This document shows positions 9,064 through 18,572 of a stretch of DNA of 64,000 nucleotides, in pieces. Source of the DNA: Thermodesulfobacterium hydrogeniphilum (lineage in GTDB: Bacteria > Desulfobacterota > Thermodesulfobacteria > Thermodesulfobacteriales > Thermodesulfobacteriaceae); contig NZ_JQKW01000006.1 of assembly GCF_000746255.1 (NCBI RefSeq), positions 301,694-365,693 of the forward strand, read 5' to 3'. The stretch's first letter is position 1. Each line of letters begins with the position of its first letter. The notes beneath the pieces were generated by a model. The model was not told the DNA's origin and made no database searches. It saw nothing but the letters and a program-made list of their open reading frames with translations. The position numbers were made by a program, and so were the translations under genes.

Positions 9064-9948
9064 ATGGAGATTTTAGAAAAAGCCAGAATTCTTATTTCAG
9101 CTTTACCTTATTTTAGAGAATTTTATAACAAAATAATGGTAATTAAATACGGTGGGCATGCTATGGTTGATGAGAACTTAAAATCAGCCTTTGCCCAGGA
9201 TATAGTATTGATGAAATATGTAGGAATTCAGCCTATTATTGTGCATGGAGGTGGTCCTCAAATTAATAAAGTAATGGAAAAAATGGGATTAAGGCCTGTT
9301 TTTATTGAAGGACAAAGGGTCACAGATGAAGAAACTATGAGTGTGGTAGAAATGGTTTTAGTTGGAACAGTAAATAAAAATATAGTGAGTCTTATTAACA
9401 AAGCTGGAGGAAAAGCAGTTGGTCTTTCTGGAAGAGATGGAGATCTTATTGTAGCAGAAAAGATGCATATTTATAAATATTCAGGAGAAGATAGACCCCC
9501 TGAAATTATTGATATAGGAAGGGTAGGGAAGGTAAAAGAAGTAAATCCTCAAGTGCTTTATACTCTCATAGAAAGAGGTTTTATTCCTGTAATTGCTCCT
9601 GTAGGAATAGGTCCTGATGGTGAAGCTTATAATATCAATGCTGATCTTGTGGCAGGAGCTTTAGCAGGAGCTTTATCTGCTGAAAAATTGATTTATCTTT
9701 CTGATGTGGAAGGAGTTAAAGATGAAAAAGGAAAGTTAATTTCAACTTTATATTTAGACGAAATAGAGAACTTAATAGAAAAAGGGATTGCCAAAGGTGG
9801 TATGATCCCTAAATTAAAAAGTGCAAGAAAGGCTTTATTAGCTGGAGTTAAAAAGACTCATATAATAGATGGAAGAATTCCTCATAGTTTAATTATAGAA
9901 CTTTTTACTGATGAAGGTTTGGGAACCCAAATTATTACCAAAAATTAA
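9064..9948 (+). CDS. argB: Acetylglutamate kinase
   Basis: A 294-residue N-acetyl-L-glutamate kinase, the second step of arginine/ornithine biosynthesis: N-acetylglutamate + ATP gives N-acetylglutamyl-5-phosphate. Seen: the kinase strand VIKYGGHAMVD, the phosphate-binding loop IVHGGGPQINK, QRVTDEETM, GLSGRDGDL, NINADLVAGALAGAL and the C-terminal KGGMIPKLKSARKAL. The helix before the first strand (about 25 residues) is the extension found in hexameric, arginine-inhibited enzymes, so feedback inhibition by arginine is likely. No other arg genes are in the window; its neighbours are a cupin and valS. Confidence 0.97.
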   Translation: MEILEKARILISALPYFREFYNKIMVIKYGGHAMVDENLKSAFAQDIVLMKYVGIQPIIVHGGGPQINKVMEKMGLRPVFIEGQRVTDEETMSVVEMVLVGTVNKNIVSLINKAGGKAVGLSGRDGDLIVAEKMHIYKYSGEDRPPEIIDIGRVGKVKEVNPQVLYTLIERGFIPVIAPVGIGPDGEAYNINADLVAGALAGALSAEKLIYLSDVEGVKDEKGKLISTLYLDEIENLIEKGIAKGGMIPKLKSARKALLAGVKKTHIIDGRIPHSLIIELFTDEGLGTQIITKN

Positions 9949-9965
9949 GGAAGGAGGGATGAATT

Positions 9966-12614
9966 TTGGAGGGTGAGTTTTTAGAAAAGAGTTATAATCC
10001 TAAAAAAGTTGAGGAAAAATGGTATAAGATTTGGGAAGAAAAAGGTTATTTTGAGCCTACCTATGATGAAAGAAAACCCAAGTTTTCTATGGTAATTCCT
10101 CCGCCTAATGTTACAGGGGTTTTGCATATAGGACATGCTTTAAATAATACTATTCAGGATGTTTTAGCAAGATATAAACGTATGGACGGATATGACGTTT
10201 TATGGATTCCAGGAACAGATCATGCAGGCATTGCTACTCAAAATGTAGTAGAAAGAGAAATAGCTAAGGAAGGGCTAACAAGACATGATCTTGGTAGAGA
10301 AAAATTTTTAGAAAGAGTATGGAAATGGAAAGAACAGTATGGTAATCGTATTATAGAACAGCTTAAAAAATTGGGAGCCAGTTGTAGCTGGTCTTATCAA
10401 AGATTTACTATGGATGAGGGATTATCAAGAGCAGTTAAAGAGGTCTTTGTAAGGCTTTGGGAAGAGGGATTAATTTATAGAGGAGATTATATTATTAATT
10501 GGTGTCCACGATGTCAGACAGCTTTAGCAGATTTAGAAGTTGAATTTGAAACAGTTCCTGGGAAACTTTGGTATCTTAAATATCCTTTTGAAGACGGATC
10601 AGGTTATATCATAGTTGCTACTACCAGACCTGAAACTATGCTTGGAGATACTGCCGTTGCTGTAAATCCTGAAGATGATAGGTATAAGCATCTTATTGGT
10701 AAAAATCTTATATTACCTTTAGTAAACAGAGTAATTCCTATTATTGCAGATAAAATTGTAGATCCTGAATTTGGAACAGGTGCGGTAAAGGTTACGCCTG
10801 CCCATGATTTTACAGATTTTGAAATAGCTAAAAGACATAATTTACCTTTTGTAAAAGTTATAAATGAATTTGGAAGGATGACAGAAGAAGCAGGAGCTTA
10901 TGCTGGTCTTGATAGGTTTGAGGCTCGTAAAAAAGTGGTAGAAGATTTAAAAGCTCAGGGGCTTTTAGAAAAAGAAGAAGATTATCAGTTAGTTTTAGGA
11001 CATTGTTACAGGTGCAACACAGTAATAGAACCTTTAATTTCTAAACAATGGTTTGTTTCTACTAAACCTTTAGCTCAGCCTGCTACCGCTGCAGTAGAAT
11101 ATGGATTCATAAAATTTGTTCCAGAAAATTGGACCAATCTTTACTATGATTGGATGAGAAATATAAGAGACTGGTGTATCTCAAGACAGATCTGGTGGGG
11201 ACACAGAATTCCTGTTTGGTATTGTAATTCCTGTGGAGAGATTATTGTAAGTAAAGAGGATGAAGTTAAAAAATGTCCTAATTGTGGGTCCATTGATTTA
11301 AAAAGAGAAGAAGATGTTCTTGATACATGGTTTTCTTCAGCTCTCTGGCCTTTTTCTACTATGGGATGGCCTGAAAAAAACAAGATTTTATTTACTTTTT
11401 ATCCCACTTCAGTTTTGGTAACCAGCTTTGATATTATTTTCTTCTGGGTTGCCAGAATGATTATGATGGGAATCCACTTTATGGGACAGATTCCATTTGA
11501 AAAGGTTTATATCCATGCTCTTGTTCGTGATGAAAAAGGGCAAAAAATGAGCAAAAGTAGAGGAAATGTCATAGATCCTTTAGAAATGATAGAAAAATAC
11601 GGAACAGATGCTTTAAGATTCACTCTTGTTGCTCTTGCTGCTCAAGGAAGAGATATTAAACTTTCGGAAGCCCGTATAGAAGGGTTTAAACATTTTATTA
11701 ATAAAGTTTGGAATGCCAGCAGATTTGTTTTAATGAATCTTGAAAATTATAACTATAGCTCTCAAAAAAATATAGACTTTGAGAAATTACCTCTATGGTC
11801 TAAATGGATAATTTCTGAGCTTCAAAAAACCATTAAAGAAGTTAGAGAAAAGCTGGATGAGTTTGAATTTGATCAAGCTGCTATGGCTGTTTATCACTTT
11901 TTCTGGGATAAATTCTGTGATTGGTATTTAGAAGCCTCTAAAATTTATTTAAAAGATAAAAATTATAAAGATTCTACTCAAAAAGTATTATTAGAGGTTT
12001 TAAAAACATCTTTAAAATTGTTACATCCTTTTATACCTTTTATTACAGAGGAAATTTGGCAATATTTATTAGAAAAAGAGACAGAACATATTATTATAGC
12101 TAAATATCCAGAATTTGATGATTCAAAAGTTGATAAAAATACCGAGAAGTTGATACAATTTTTACAGGAATTTATTGTAAATATACGAAATATTAAATCA
12201 GAATATAACTTGACTTCTAAAACAAATTTAAATATAATCTTTAAATCAGATGATATAAATTTGTTAAATTTGATTGAAAAAGAAAAAGAGATAATTAAAT
12301 TCTTAGCAAAAATAGAAAATATAGTTTTATTAAAAGATTATAAAAAAGAAAAAGGAGATATTTCAGTAGTTTTATCAGAAGGAGAGATTTTTGTTAATTT
12401 AAAAGATTTAATAGATGTAGAAAAAGAAATCAGAAGATTAACCAAGGAAAGAGAGAAAATTGAGAAAAAATTGTCTCAAATAGAAAGAAAGTTACAGAAT
12501 AAAGAATTTTTAGAAAAAGCTCCAAAAGAGGTGGTAGAAAAAGAAAAAAATGCTTATAATGAATTAAAAGAAAGACTATTTAAAATAAACCACTATTTAA
12601 AAGAACTTATTTAA
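9966..12614 (+). CDS. valS: Valine--tRNA ligase
   Basis: An 882-residue class I aminoacyl-tRNA synthetase. Seen: HIGH as [17 protein letters not shown], the CP1 editing domain with [15 protein letters not shown], a zinc-binding CNSCGE/CPNCG pair, KMSKS in [10 protein letters not shown], the anticodon-binding helical domain and a C-terminal coiled coil (about 810-880) rich in Lys/Glu that contacts tRNA. The start is TTG at 9966, seven bases after AGGAGGG (9952-9958). An ATG at 9959 abuts the ribosome-binding site and opens only a 5-codon frame, so it is not the start. ValS normally starts close to this point, with [20 protein letters not shown] following. Confidence 0.97.
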   Translation: MEGEFLEKSYNPKKVEEKWYKIWEEKGYFEPTYDERKPKFSMVIPPPNVTGVLHIGHALNNTIQDVLARYKRMDGYDVLWIPGTDHAGIATQNVVEREIAKEGLTRHDLGREKFLERVWKWKEQYGNRIIEQLKKLGASCSWSYQRFTMDEGLSRAVKEVFVRLWEEGLIYRGDYIINWCPRCQTALADLEVEFETVPGKLWYLKYPFEDGSGYIIVATTRPETMLGDTAVAVNPEDDRYKHLIGKNLILPLVNRVIPIIADKIVDPEFGTGAVKVTPAHDFTDFEIAKRHNLPFVKVINEFGRMTEEAGAYAGLDRFEARKKVVEDLKAQGLLEKEEDYQLVLGHCYRCNTVIEPLISKQWFVSTKPLAQPATAAVEYGFIKFVPENWTNLYYDWMRNIRDWCISRQIWWGHRIPVWYCNSCGEIIVSKEDEVKKCPNCGSIDLKREEDVLDTWFSSALWPFSTMGWPEKNKILFTFYPTSVLVTSFDIIFFWVARMIMMGIHFMGQIPFEKVYIHALVRDEKGQKMSKSRGNVIDPLEMIEKYGTDALRFTLVALAAQGRDIKLSEARIEGFKHFINKVWNASRFVLMNLENYNYSSQKNIDFEKLPLWSKWIISELQKTIKEVREKLDEFEFDQAAMAVYHFFWDKFCDWYLEASKIYLKDKNYKDSTQKVLLEVLKTSLKLLHPFIPFITEEIWQYLLEKETEHIIIAKYPEFDDSKVDKNTEKLIQFLQEFIVNIRNIKSEYNLTSKTNLNIIFKSDDINLLNLIEKEKEIIKFLAKIENIVLLKDYKKEKGDISVVLSEGEIFVNLKDLIDVEKEIRRLTKEREKIEKKLSQIERKLQNKEFLEKAPKEVVEKEKNAYNELKERLFKINHYLKELI

Positions 12615-12623
12615 ACTTTTTAG

Positions 12624-12977
12624 ATGAATTTGCAAGATAAAAGGTATTATAGTCGATATAAGGTAAGATTAGAAGGGAAAGTAGCTCTTGAAAAAGGTTT
12701 TACTTTTCCTGTAGAGATTTTAGATATTAGTGCTGAAGGAGCAAGGTTAAAAACAGATAATCAAGTTCCTATTAATGAGGGAGATATTATCAATTTGGTA
12801 ATAAAATGGAAGGGGCCTATTAAAACAAAAGCAGAGATTAGATGGATTAAATGTAAAAAGCCCTTTTTAGAATTTGGGGTAAAATTTATAGAAATGAATA
12901 TGGCAGATAGAGAAGCTTTATCTTCTCTCCTTTCTGAAATAGCTTTAACTTCTCTATTGGATCATTATACTCGATAA
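12624..12977 (+). CDS. PilZ-domain c-di-GMP receptor, copy 1
   Basis: A 117-residue stand-alone PilZ domain. Both halves of the c-di-GMP binding signature are intact: RYYSR (RxxxR) close to the N-terminus and DISAEG ([D/N]xSxxG) about 30 residues later. It is followed 8 bases later by a close paralogue, a local duplication. Single-domain PilZ proteins act as adaptors that pass c-di-GMP levels to motility, pilus or envelope machinery; the partner is unknown here. Its position directly after valS with a short gap suggests read-through transcription. Confidence 0.88.
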   Translation: MNLQDKRYYSRYKVRLEGKVALEKGFTFPVEILDISAEGARLKTDNQVPINEGDIINLVIKWKGPIKTKAEIRWIKCKKPFLEFGVKFIEMNMADREALSSLLSEIALTSLLDHYTR

Positions 12978-12985
12978 AGGTTTTT

Positions 12986-13336
12986 ATGGATAAAGATAAA
13001 AGATATCATTCACGTTATAAAACCAAGATAGAAACTAAAGCAGCTCATGAGAAGGGTTTTATTTTTCCAGTAGAAATTTTAAATATCAGTATGGAAGGAG
13101 CAAAACTAAAAACAGAAAGATCTACACCTTTAAAAGAAAAGGAAAAATTAGAACTTTTAATAAAATGGAAAGCACTTATTAAAGTAAAAGCAGAAATTAA
13201 ATGGATTAATTTAAATAAAAATTTTGTAGAATTTGGAGTGAGCTTTTTAGATACAGATTTTCATAATAGAGAAGCTTTATCTTTTCTTATTTCTGAAATG
13301 GCTTTATCAAGTTTTGGTAAGACTGATGTTCCTTAA
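12986..13336 (+). CDS. PilZ-domain c-di-GMP receptor, copy 2
   Basis: A 116-residue paralogue of the preceding gene, with the same plan: RYHSR (RxxxR) and NISMEG ([D/N]xSxxG), then KAEIKWIN and VEFGVSFLD at positions matching KAEIRWIK and LEFGVKFIE in copy 1. Both copies keep all binding residues, so neither looks inactivated. The gene overlaps the 3' end of the convergent smc gene by 50 bases, which is unusual and makes the two transcripts antisense at their ends. The start ATG is preceded by AAAGG. Confidence 0.88.
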   Translation: MDKDKRYHSRYKTKIETKAAHEKGFIFPVEILNISMEGAKLKTERSTPLKEKEKLELLIKWKALIKVKAEIKWINLNKNFVEFGVSFLDTDFHNREALSFLISEMALSSFGKTDVP

Positions 13337-16300
13337 CTAATTGATCCAGTTTTATAGTGAATATTTTAGAAATTCCTTTTTCTTCCATAGTAACTCCTAA
13401 AAGAGTATCAACCTCTTTCATAATATTTGGATTATGAGTAATAATTATTATTTGAGAATTTTTTTTGATTAATTGTAATAATTTAATAAATTGAATAGAA
13501 TTTTTTTCATCTAAGGAGGCATCAACTTCATCTAAAATACAAAAAGGTCCAGGTTTTACCAAATAGAAAGAAATTAATATAGCAATAACACAAAGAGCCT
13601 TTTCCCCACCTGACAACATATTTAAATGTCTAATATTTTTACCTGGAATTTTTATATTTAAATCCAATCCTGCTACAAGAGGATTGTTATCAGTTAAAAT
13701 AAGTTTAGCTTCTCCTCCAGGAAAAATAGTAGGAAAGATCTCTTTTAGTTTAGTATTTACTTTTTCTAAAGTATCTAAAATTTTTTCCTTAGATAAATTT
13801 TTAAGATTCTCCAGAATTCCTTCTAATTCTTTTATACCTTTTTCTAAATCTTCTTTTTGAGTTAAAAGATTTTTATATCTCTCAGAAATAATTTCATATT
13901 CTTTTATACTTGCCAGATTGACTTCTTGAAAATTTTTTAAAATATTTTTAGTATTTTGAATTTCTTTTTCTATTTCTTCCAGATTTATATCTAATATTTC
14001 TTCATTTAGATCTGAAGAAATATTAAAATCTGTCAATTCTTCTAATTCTTTTTTGATATTATCTAAATATAATTTTATTTCAGTTAATTTAAGTTCTAAA
14101 TTGTATTTTTGAGTATTCAGATGTTTTAATTCTTTTTCTTTATTTTTCCTTTCAAACTCTTTTTTCTTTAACTCTTTTTCCAGATTTTCTTTTTCTTGCT
14201 GAATTTTTTCCAAATCTTTTTTTAACATTTCTAATTCCTGATTTATAAGCTCTTTTTTATTTTTAGTTTGTTTTATTTTGGTTTTCACATATTCTATATC
14301 ATTCAAAATTAAATCTGTAGAAAATTTAAAGTTTTTAAGAAAATTTTGAATTTTTTCTATATTTTTCTGAATCTCAATTTTTCTATTTTTAAAGGTTTCA
14401 TTTTGGGTTTTTATTTTTATAATTTCTTGATAAATATTATTTAATTTTTTATCAAGTTCTTTTAAAATTTTTTCTAAATTAAATTTTTCTTTTTGAACAT
14501 TTTCATAATTTTTAGCATTTTCATTAAGCTGTTTATCAAGTAATTCTAATTTTTTTATAACTTTTGACTTTTCTTCATTTAAATTTAGAAAATCTTGATT
14601 AAAATTTTCCAATTTTTCTTTTAAATTTTTGTCTTGTTCTTTCAATTTTATTAAAGATATTTTAAAATTCTCTTTTTGTTTTATAAGATTTTCATATTCC
14701 TTTTTAATGTTTTCTAATTCCTGATTTAAATAATTTATTTCTTGTTTATATTTTTTTAAATTTTGCTCAAGTTCTTTTTCTACATTTAAAAGTTTTTCAA
14801 GATCTTTTTCCAACTCCTTTTTTACCTTAATTAATTCCTTTTTTTCCTTTTTTAAACTTATTATACCTTTCTTAGGCTTTTTAATAAAATAGATAAAACC
14901 TAAAGGTGTAAAAAGAATTTTATCTTTTAAAATATATATAAACTGAGGGGTGTTTTTATATTCCTGGAGAATTTTTTCTGAAAGAGTTTCAAATTTTTTT
15001 ATTTTAAAAAACTCATCCAAATTTTCTTTTTTTAAAAACAGAACCAAATTATCCTTGACATCTAAATTTTTTAAAGATTTTAAGTTATCTATAACCAAGG
15101 CATTGAGATCATCTTTTAATACTGTTTCTAAAAGATTTAGATCTTCTTTTTCTAAATCAAGCAAACTTTCTAAAGAAGGCAAATTGATTTTGTTTACATA
15201 GCTTTTTTTAGGAGTTTGGGGTAAAATTTTATTAATTAATTTTAAACGCTCATCCAAGGATTTTATTTCTGAAATATATTTTTGTTTTTTTAAAAGGATC
15301 TGATTTAACTTTTCTTGTATTTCTTCTTTAATTTTAGAAATGTTTTTTATTTTTTCTTCTAAAATTTTCCTTTTTTTCTTTTTTTCTTCAATAATCTTAT
15401 CCCATATATTTTCTTCTTTTTGAATCTTTTTCCATTCCTTGGAGATGTTTTTGAAAGTTTTTTCTGTTAGTTCTTTATCTTTTAAAAGCTGGTTTATTCT
15501 TTTTTCTAAAAAACTCCTTTTTTCTAAAAGTTTTTCTTTTTCTCTGGTTAAATTTATATATTCCTCTTCAAAAACTTTAAATTTGTTTAATTTATCTTCA
15601 TAAATTCTTAAATGATTTTCTTTTTCATTTTTTAAAATTATCAATTTATCTTTTAATTTCTCTGCTTTTTCTTTAAAGTCTTTTAAAGATGCATCTATAG
15701 TTTCTAATTCTTTATTTAAAATTATTAACTTTTCCCTTTCATTTTCTTCTTTTATTTTTTCTTTTTCTAATTTGTATTTTAGATTTCTTTCTTCTTTTAA
15801 TAAATTTAGAAATTTATTATCCCAATCTTTATATATTTTTTCTTTTGACTGAATTTCCTCTTTTAAATCTTTAATTTCTCTTTCTTTTTTAATAAGTTCT
15901 TGGTAATATTTTTGTTCTTCTATTTCTAATTTTTCTATTTCTTTTTCCAATTTAGCTTTTTTATTAAACAAATCATTTATTTTTTCTTCTATTTCTGCTT
16001 TTTCTTTAGAAAAATTTTTCCAGAGATATAAATTTTTCTTAACAAGAAGATTTTGAAGTTTATCCTTTAAAGTTAAATATCTTTTAGCTTCTTCAGCTTG
16101 TGCTTTTAGATGATTATACTGGGCTTCTACCTCTTTAATAATATCTTGTAATCTTGTTAAATTTTCTTTAGTTTTTTTTAGATTTTTTCTGGTTTCTTCC
16201 TCTGTAACTTTAAATTTAGAAATACCTGCCAAGTCTTCTAAAAATATTTTTCTCTCCTTGGGAGAAATTTCTAAAAATTTAGACACTTCTCCTTGTTCAA

Positions 16301-16724
16301 TTATTCCGTAACTTTGAGGATTTACACCTAAATCTAAGAATAAAAACTGAATATCCTTTAGTCTACAAGGCTTTTGATTTATAAAAAATTCTCCTTCTCC
16401 ATTTCTATAGAATCTGCGGGTAATAATTATTTCCGGAAAATCTTTAAATTTTTCCCAAACAGGGGGATCATGATTAATTATAAGTTTAACTTCTGCAAAA
16501 TCTATTTTTTTTTGAATATTTCCTGCAAAAATAAGATCTGAAAGCTCCTTTACTCTAAGTCTCTTAGGACTTTGTTCTCCTAAAATCCAGCGAATGGCAT
16601 CAAGTATGTTACTTTTACCTGAACCATTAGGACCAACTATAGCAGTGATGCCAGGAGAAAAAGGGATATTAACTTTATAAGGAAAAGATTTAAAGCCGTA
16701 AATTTCCAATCTTTTAATAAACAT
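13287..16724 (-). CDS. smc: Chromosome segregation/condensin ATPase SMC
   Basis: A 1145-residue SMC protein. Seen: [13 protein letters not shown] at the N-terminus, Walker [10 protein letters not shown], two very long Lys/Glu-rich coiled coils, a central hinge around residues 500-630, the ABC signature LSGGEKAL and Walker [16 protein letters not shown] near the C-terminus. It forms a dimer that compacts and segregates chromosomes with ScpA/ScpB, which are not adjacent. An in-frame TTG 27 bases upstream (16751) would add IYNYTKTF, but family members begin right at the MFIKRLE position, so ATG 16724 is chosen; no clear ribosome-binding site is seen. The hinge lacks most of the conserved glycines. 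The 3' end overlaps the PilZ gene. Confidence 0.95.
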   Translation of the reverse strand: MFIKRLEIYGFKSFPYKVNIPFSPGITAIVGPNGSGKSNILDAIRWILGEQSPKRLRVKELSDLIFAGNIQKKIDFAEVKLIINHDPPVWEKFKDFPEIIITRRFYRNGEGEFFINQKPCRLKDIQFLFLDLGVNPQSYGIIEQGEVSKFLEISPKERKIFLEDLAGISKFKVTEEETRKNLKKTKENLTRLQDIIKEVEAQYNHLKAQAEEAKRYLTLKDKLQNLLVKKNLYLWKNFSKEKAEIEEKINDLFNKKAKLEKEIEKLEIEEQKYYQELIKKEREIKDLKEEIQSKEKIYKDWDNKFLNLLKEERNLKYKLEKEKIKEENEREKLIILNKELETIDASLKDFKEKAEKLKDKLIILKNEKENHLRIYEDKLNKFKVFEEEYINLTREKEKLLEKRSFLEKRINQLLKDKELTEKTFKNISKEWKKIQKEENIWDKIIEEKKKKRKILEEKIKNISKIKEEIQEKLNQILLKKQKYISEIKSLDERLKLINKILPQTPKKSYVNKINLPSLESLLDLEKEDLNLLETVLKDDLNALVIDNLKSLKNLDVKDNLVLFLKKENLDEFFKIKKFETLSEKILQEYKNTPQFIYILKDKILFTPLGFIYFIKKPKKGIISLKKEKKELIKVKKELEKDLEKLLNVEKELEQNLKKYKQEINYLNQELENIKKEYENLIKQKENFKISLIKLKEQDKNLKEKLENFNQDFLNLNEEKSKVIKKLELLDKQLNENAKNYENVQKEKFNLEKILKELDKKLNNIYQEIIKIKTQNETFKNRKIEIQKNIEKIQNFLKNFKFSTDLILNDIEYVKTKIKQTKNKKELINQELEMLKKDLEKIQQEKENLEKELKKKEFERKNKEKELKHLNTQKYNLELKLTEIKLYLDNIKKELEELTDFNISSDLNEEILDINLEEIEKEIQNTKNILKNFQEVNLASIKEYEIISERYKNLLTQKEDLEKGIKELEGILENLKNLSKEKILDTLEKVNTKLKEIFPTIFPGGEAKLILTDNNPLVAGLDLNIKIPGKNIRHLNMLSGGEKALCVIAILISFYLVKPGPFCILDEVDASLDEKNSIQFIKLLQLIKKNSQIIIITHNPNIMKEVDTLLGVTMEEKGISKIFTIKLDQLVKEHQSYQNLIKPFQK

Positions 16725-16777
16725 AAATGTTTTTGTATAATTGTATATCAAAATGAAAAATTTAAAAGGAGCTTTAA

Positions 16778-16817
16778 TTATAACACCCCTCCTATAAAAT
16801 TGGGAGGGGTGTTATAA
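16778..16817 (-). terminator. 15-bp perfect stem-loop between regulator gene and smc
   Basis: TTATAACACCCCTCC (16778-16792) pairs perfectly with GGAGGGGTGTTATAA (16803-16817) around a 10-base loop. It lies just downstream of the COG1318-like gene and upstream of smc, both on the minus strand. It is the most stable hairpin seen between genes outside the element. The trailing U-run is weak (TTAAAG), so it may be a terminator or an mRNA-stabilising 3' end. Confidence 0.6.
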
Positions 16818-16822
16818 GAAAT

Positions 16823-17485
16823 TTATTCTTTTTGACCTTCTTTTAATTTAAGATATTGTTTTATTTCGTGAACCAGCATAGCAGGAGTTTTAATAGGATA
16901 TTGTAAGTTATCCATAATCTCTTCAGCAGGAATACCTTTGATATTTAAATCTTTAAATCTTTCTTTTAGTTCTTCAGGAGAGGTAATGGGATATTTAATT
17001 CCTTTAGATTTTCGTAATACTAAGTAAGCCCAGGGTATATCAAGAGTCCTGGCAATTTCTTCACTTATTGTAGAACAATAATGCAACAGGGTTTGAGCGT
17101 CACGTCCTTCTTTTATTTCTTTATAAGCAAGTTTAGCGATGCCTCCAGCAGTATGCACTTTTAATTCTCTTAATTCTTCATTAACCAGTTCTTCCATAGC
17201 TTTAATTTTTTGCAAGGCAAGTTCAGGATCAGCTCTTAAAATATTTCTAACAGTATTTTTAGTAAGTCCAACCTTTTGGGCAATTTCATCATCAGTTTTC
17301 ATATACTCTTCTTTTAAGACCACTACAAAAGCAGCCCTTGCTAAGGAAGGAAGCCATGTTAAAGTTCTGAATTCTGCAAGTTTGTTTAATCCTCCAAGTA
17401 GATCAATAGCTTTAAAAAAAACTCTGCTTACTAAATGTTCTATTTCTGTTTCTGGAACCACTGAAGTGCTAATTTGTATTACCAT
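16823..17485 (-). CDS. Archaeal-type HTH regulator (COG1318-like)
   Basis: A 220-residue protein resembling the COG1318 predicted regulators that are common in archaea and rare in thermophilic bacteria. Seen: a helical N-terminus, a helix-turn-helix at about 63-84 (KTDDEIAQKVGLTKNTVRNIL), and a C-terminal region (about 150-210) with ITSPEELKERF and PIKTPAMLVHEIKQYL. The start ATG at 17485 is fixed by AAGGAGGTGA lying 6 bases upstream; an in-frame GTG nine bases earlier overlaps that ribosome-binding site and is not used. The gene begins 13 bases after the stop of the KaiC-like gene and is surely co-transcribed with it. The pairing suggests that the ATPase controls, or is controlled by, this regulator. 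Confidence 0.8.
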   Translation of the reverse strand: MVIQISTSVVPETEIEHLVSRVFFKAIDLLGGLNKLAEFRTLTWLPSLARAAFVVVLKEEYMKTDDEIAQKVGLTKNTVRNILRADPELALQKIKAMEELVNEELRELKVHTAGGIAKLAYKEIKEGRDAQTLLHYCSTISEEIARTLDIPWAYLVLRKSKGIKYPITSPEELKERFKDLNIKGIPAEEIMDNLQYPIKTPAMLVHEIKQYLKLKEGQKE

Positions 17486-17498
17486 AATTATCACCTCC

Positions 17499-18407
17499 TT
17501 ATTTGGTTTTGGAAATAGGATCTTTTATTACTACTAACCCTTCTTCTGTTATTTCAAGAAAGCGAGTTTTTGTATCATGTCCGCATATTCTACATCCATC
17601 TATTCTGAAAAGCCTTATCACTTCTCCTATTTCTTTTTTGTAAATTTTTGCTTTATAAGAAGAATCTATAAGTTCTTTGGCTAAAACCATGGTTCCATCG
17701 ACAATATGTCCTACAGCGTAACCTCCTGCTGCTTCAGCTGTTAATTCCTCATGTCCACTCCTTTTTTGAGATACAAAAAGAGCAGTTTGATACCATTTTT
17801 TCATAAAATTAAAAAGTCTTCTTACAATACTTCTTGCAAGCATTTCTTTAGTTTCAAAAAGTCCTGTAACAGAGTCTATAATTGTAAAATTTACTTTATA
17901 ATTTTGAATTACATAAGCGAGGGTTGCCAGAAGATCAGGGAGATTTTCTCTTAATCTGGTAGAAGAAGCAGCATCAATAATGATAAGATTATCTTCAAAG
18001 TCTTCAAAATTTAATCCCATAGCAGCAGCTCTTAGTTTTAAAGAGGTAGCTACAAAATTCGCAGGAGTTTCAACAGTTATAAAGGCTACTCTTTCTCCAA
18101 TAGAAGCCTGTTTTACTGCAAACTGTTCTACCATCAAAGATTTTCCTGTATCAGAAACACCTGTAATATTAAAGACAGAATAAGCAGGAATACCTCCTAA
18201 ATTTTTCTTTACAAGTTTTCCATTTTCAGAAGTAACAATAAAAAATAAATCGTCTAAACCTTCTATACCTGTAGGAACTCCATAAACCTTAGGAGCCTTT
18301 TTAATAGCCTGACTACCTGTATAAATTGATTTTAAATCTGGCTCACCTATACCCCGAATATTTTCTTCTTTTTTAACAATGTTTTCAGTTTTATCCCATT
18401 TATTCAT
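17499..18407 (-). CDS. KaiC/RAD55-family ATPase
   Basis: A 302-residue single RecA-fold ATPase of the KaiC/RAD55 class seen widely in archaea. Seen: PTGIEGLDDLF (entry motif, about 45-55), Walker A GVSDTGKS (83-90), ETPANF after the second strand, Walker B FTIIDS (Asp 178), FVSQKR (sensor-like, about 211-216), AEAAGGYAVGHIVDG, and a C-terminal CRIC pair (Cys 272 and 275) followed by GHDTKTRFLEI. It has one domain only, and no kaiA or kaiB is nearby, so it is not a circadian clock KaiC. The start ATG has GGAG 7 bases upstream. It is first in a two-gene operon with the COG1318-like regulator and divergent from the c-di-GMP gene. Confidence 0.86.
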   Translation of the reverse strand: MNKWDKTENIVKKEENIRGIGEPDLKSIYTGSQAIKKAPKVYGVPTGIEGLDDLFFIVTSENGKLVKKNLGGIPAYSVFNITGVSDTGKSLMVEQFAVKQASIGERVAFITVETPANFVATSLKLRAAAMGLNFEDFEDNLIIIDAASSTRLRENLPDLLATLAYVIQNYKVNFTIIDSVTGLFETKEMLARSIVRRLFNFMKKWYQTALFVSQKRSGHEELTAEAAGGYAVGHIVDGTMVLAKELIDSSYKAKIYKKEIGEVIRLFRIDGCRICGHDTKTRFLEITEEGLVVIKDPISKTK

Positions 18408-18533
18408 TTTTTAACTCCATATATATTTTTATTTTTTAAAATTAAGATCAATTTTTATAAATTCAAGTTATCTTATACATTGATTATTATAAAAATATTT
18501 ATAACATAATTTATAATCCTTAGGGTTAAATAC

Positions 18534-18561
18534 TTGATTTTTGTAATATTTATTTTAAAAT
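18534..18561 (+). promoter_or_regulatory. Candidate sigma-70 promoter for the PhnD-PAS-GAF-GGDEF-EAL gene
   Basis: TTGATT (18534-18539), a 16-base spacer and TAAAAT (18556-18561). Initiation about 7 bases on would leave only about 5 bases before the ATG at 18573, which has no Shine-Dalgarno sequence. Read by eye in very A+T-rich DNA. Confidence 0.4.
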
Positions 18562-18572
18562 CCTAAATTAAG

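Noticed and set aside
17139..18183. Plus-strand open frames opposite the KaiC-like/COG1318-like genes
   Set aside because: They are antisense shadows without ribosome-binding sites or recognisable motifs.
17499..18407. KaiC-like ATPase as a circadian clock component
   Set aside because: It has a single RecA domain, lacks a duplicated KaiC module, and no kaiA/kaiB is present; it fits the archaeal RAD55-like group better.
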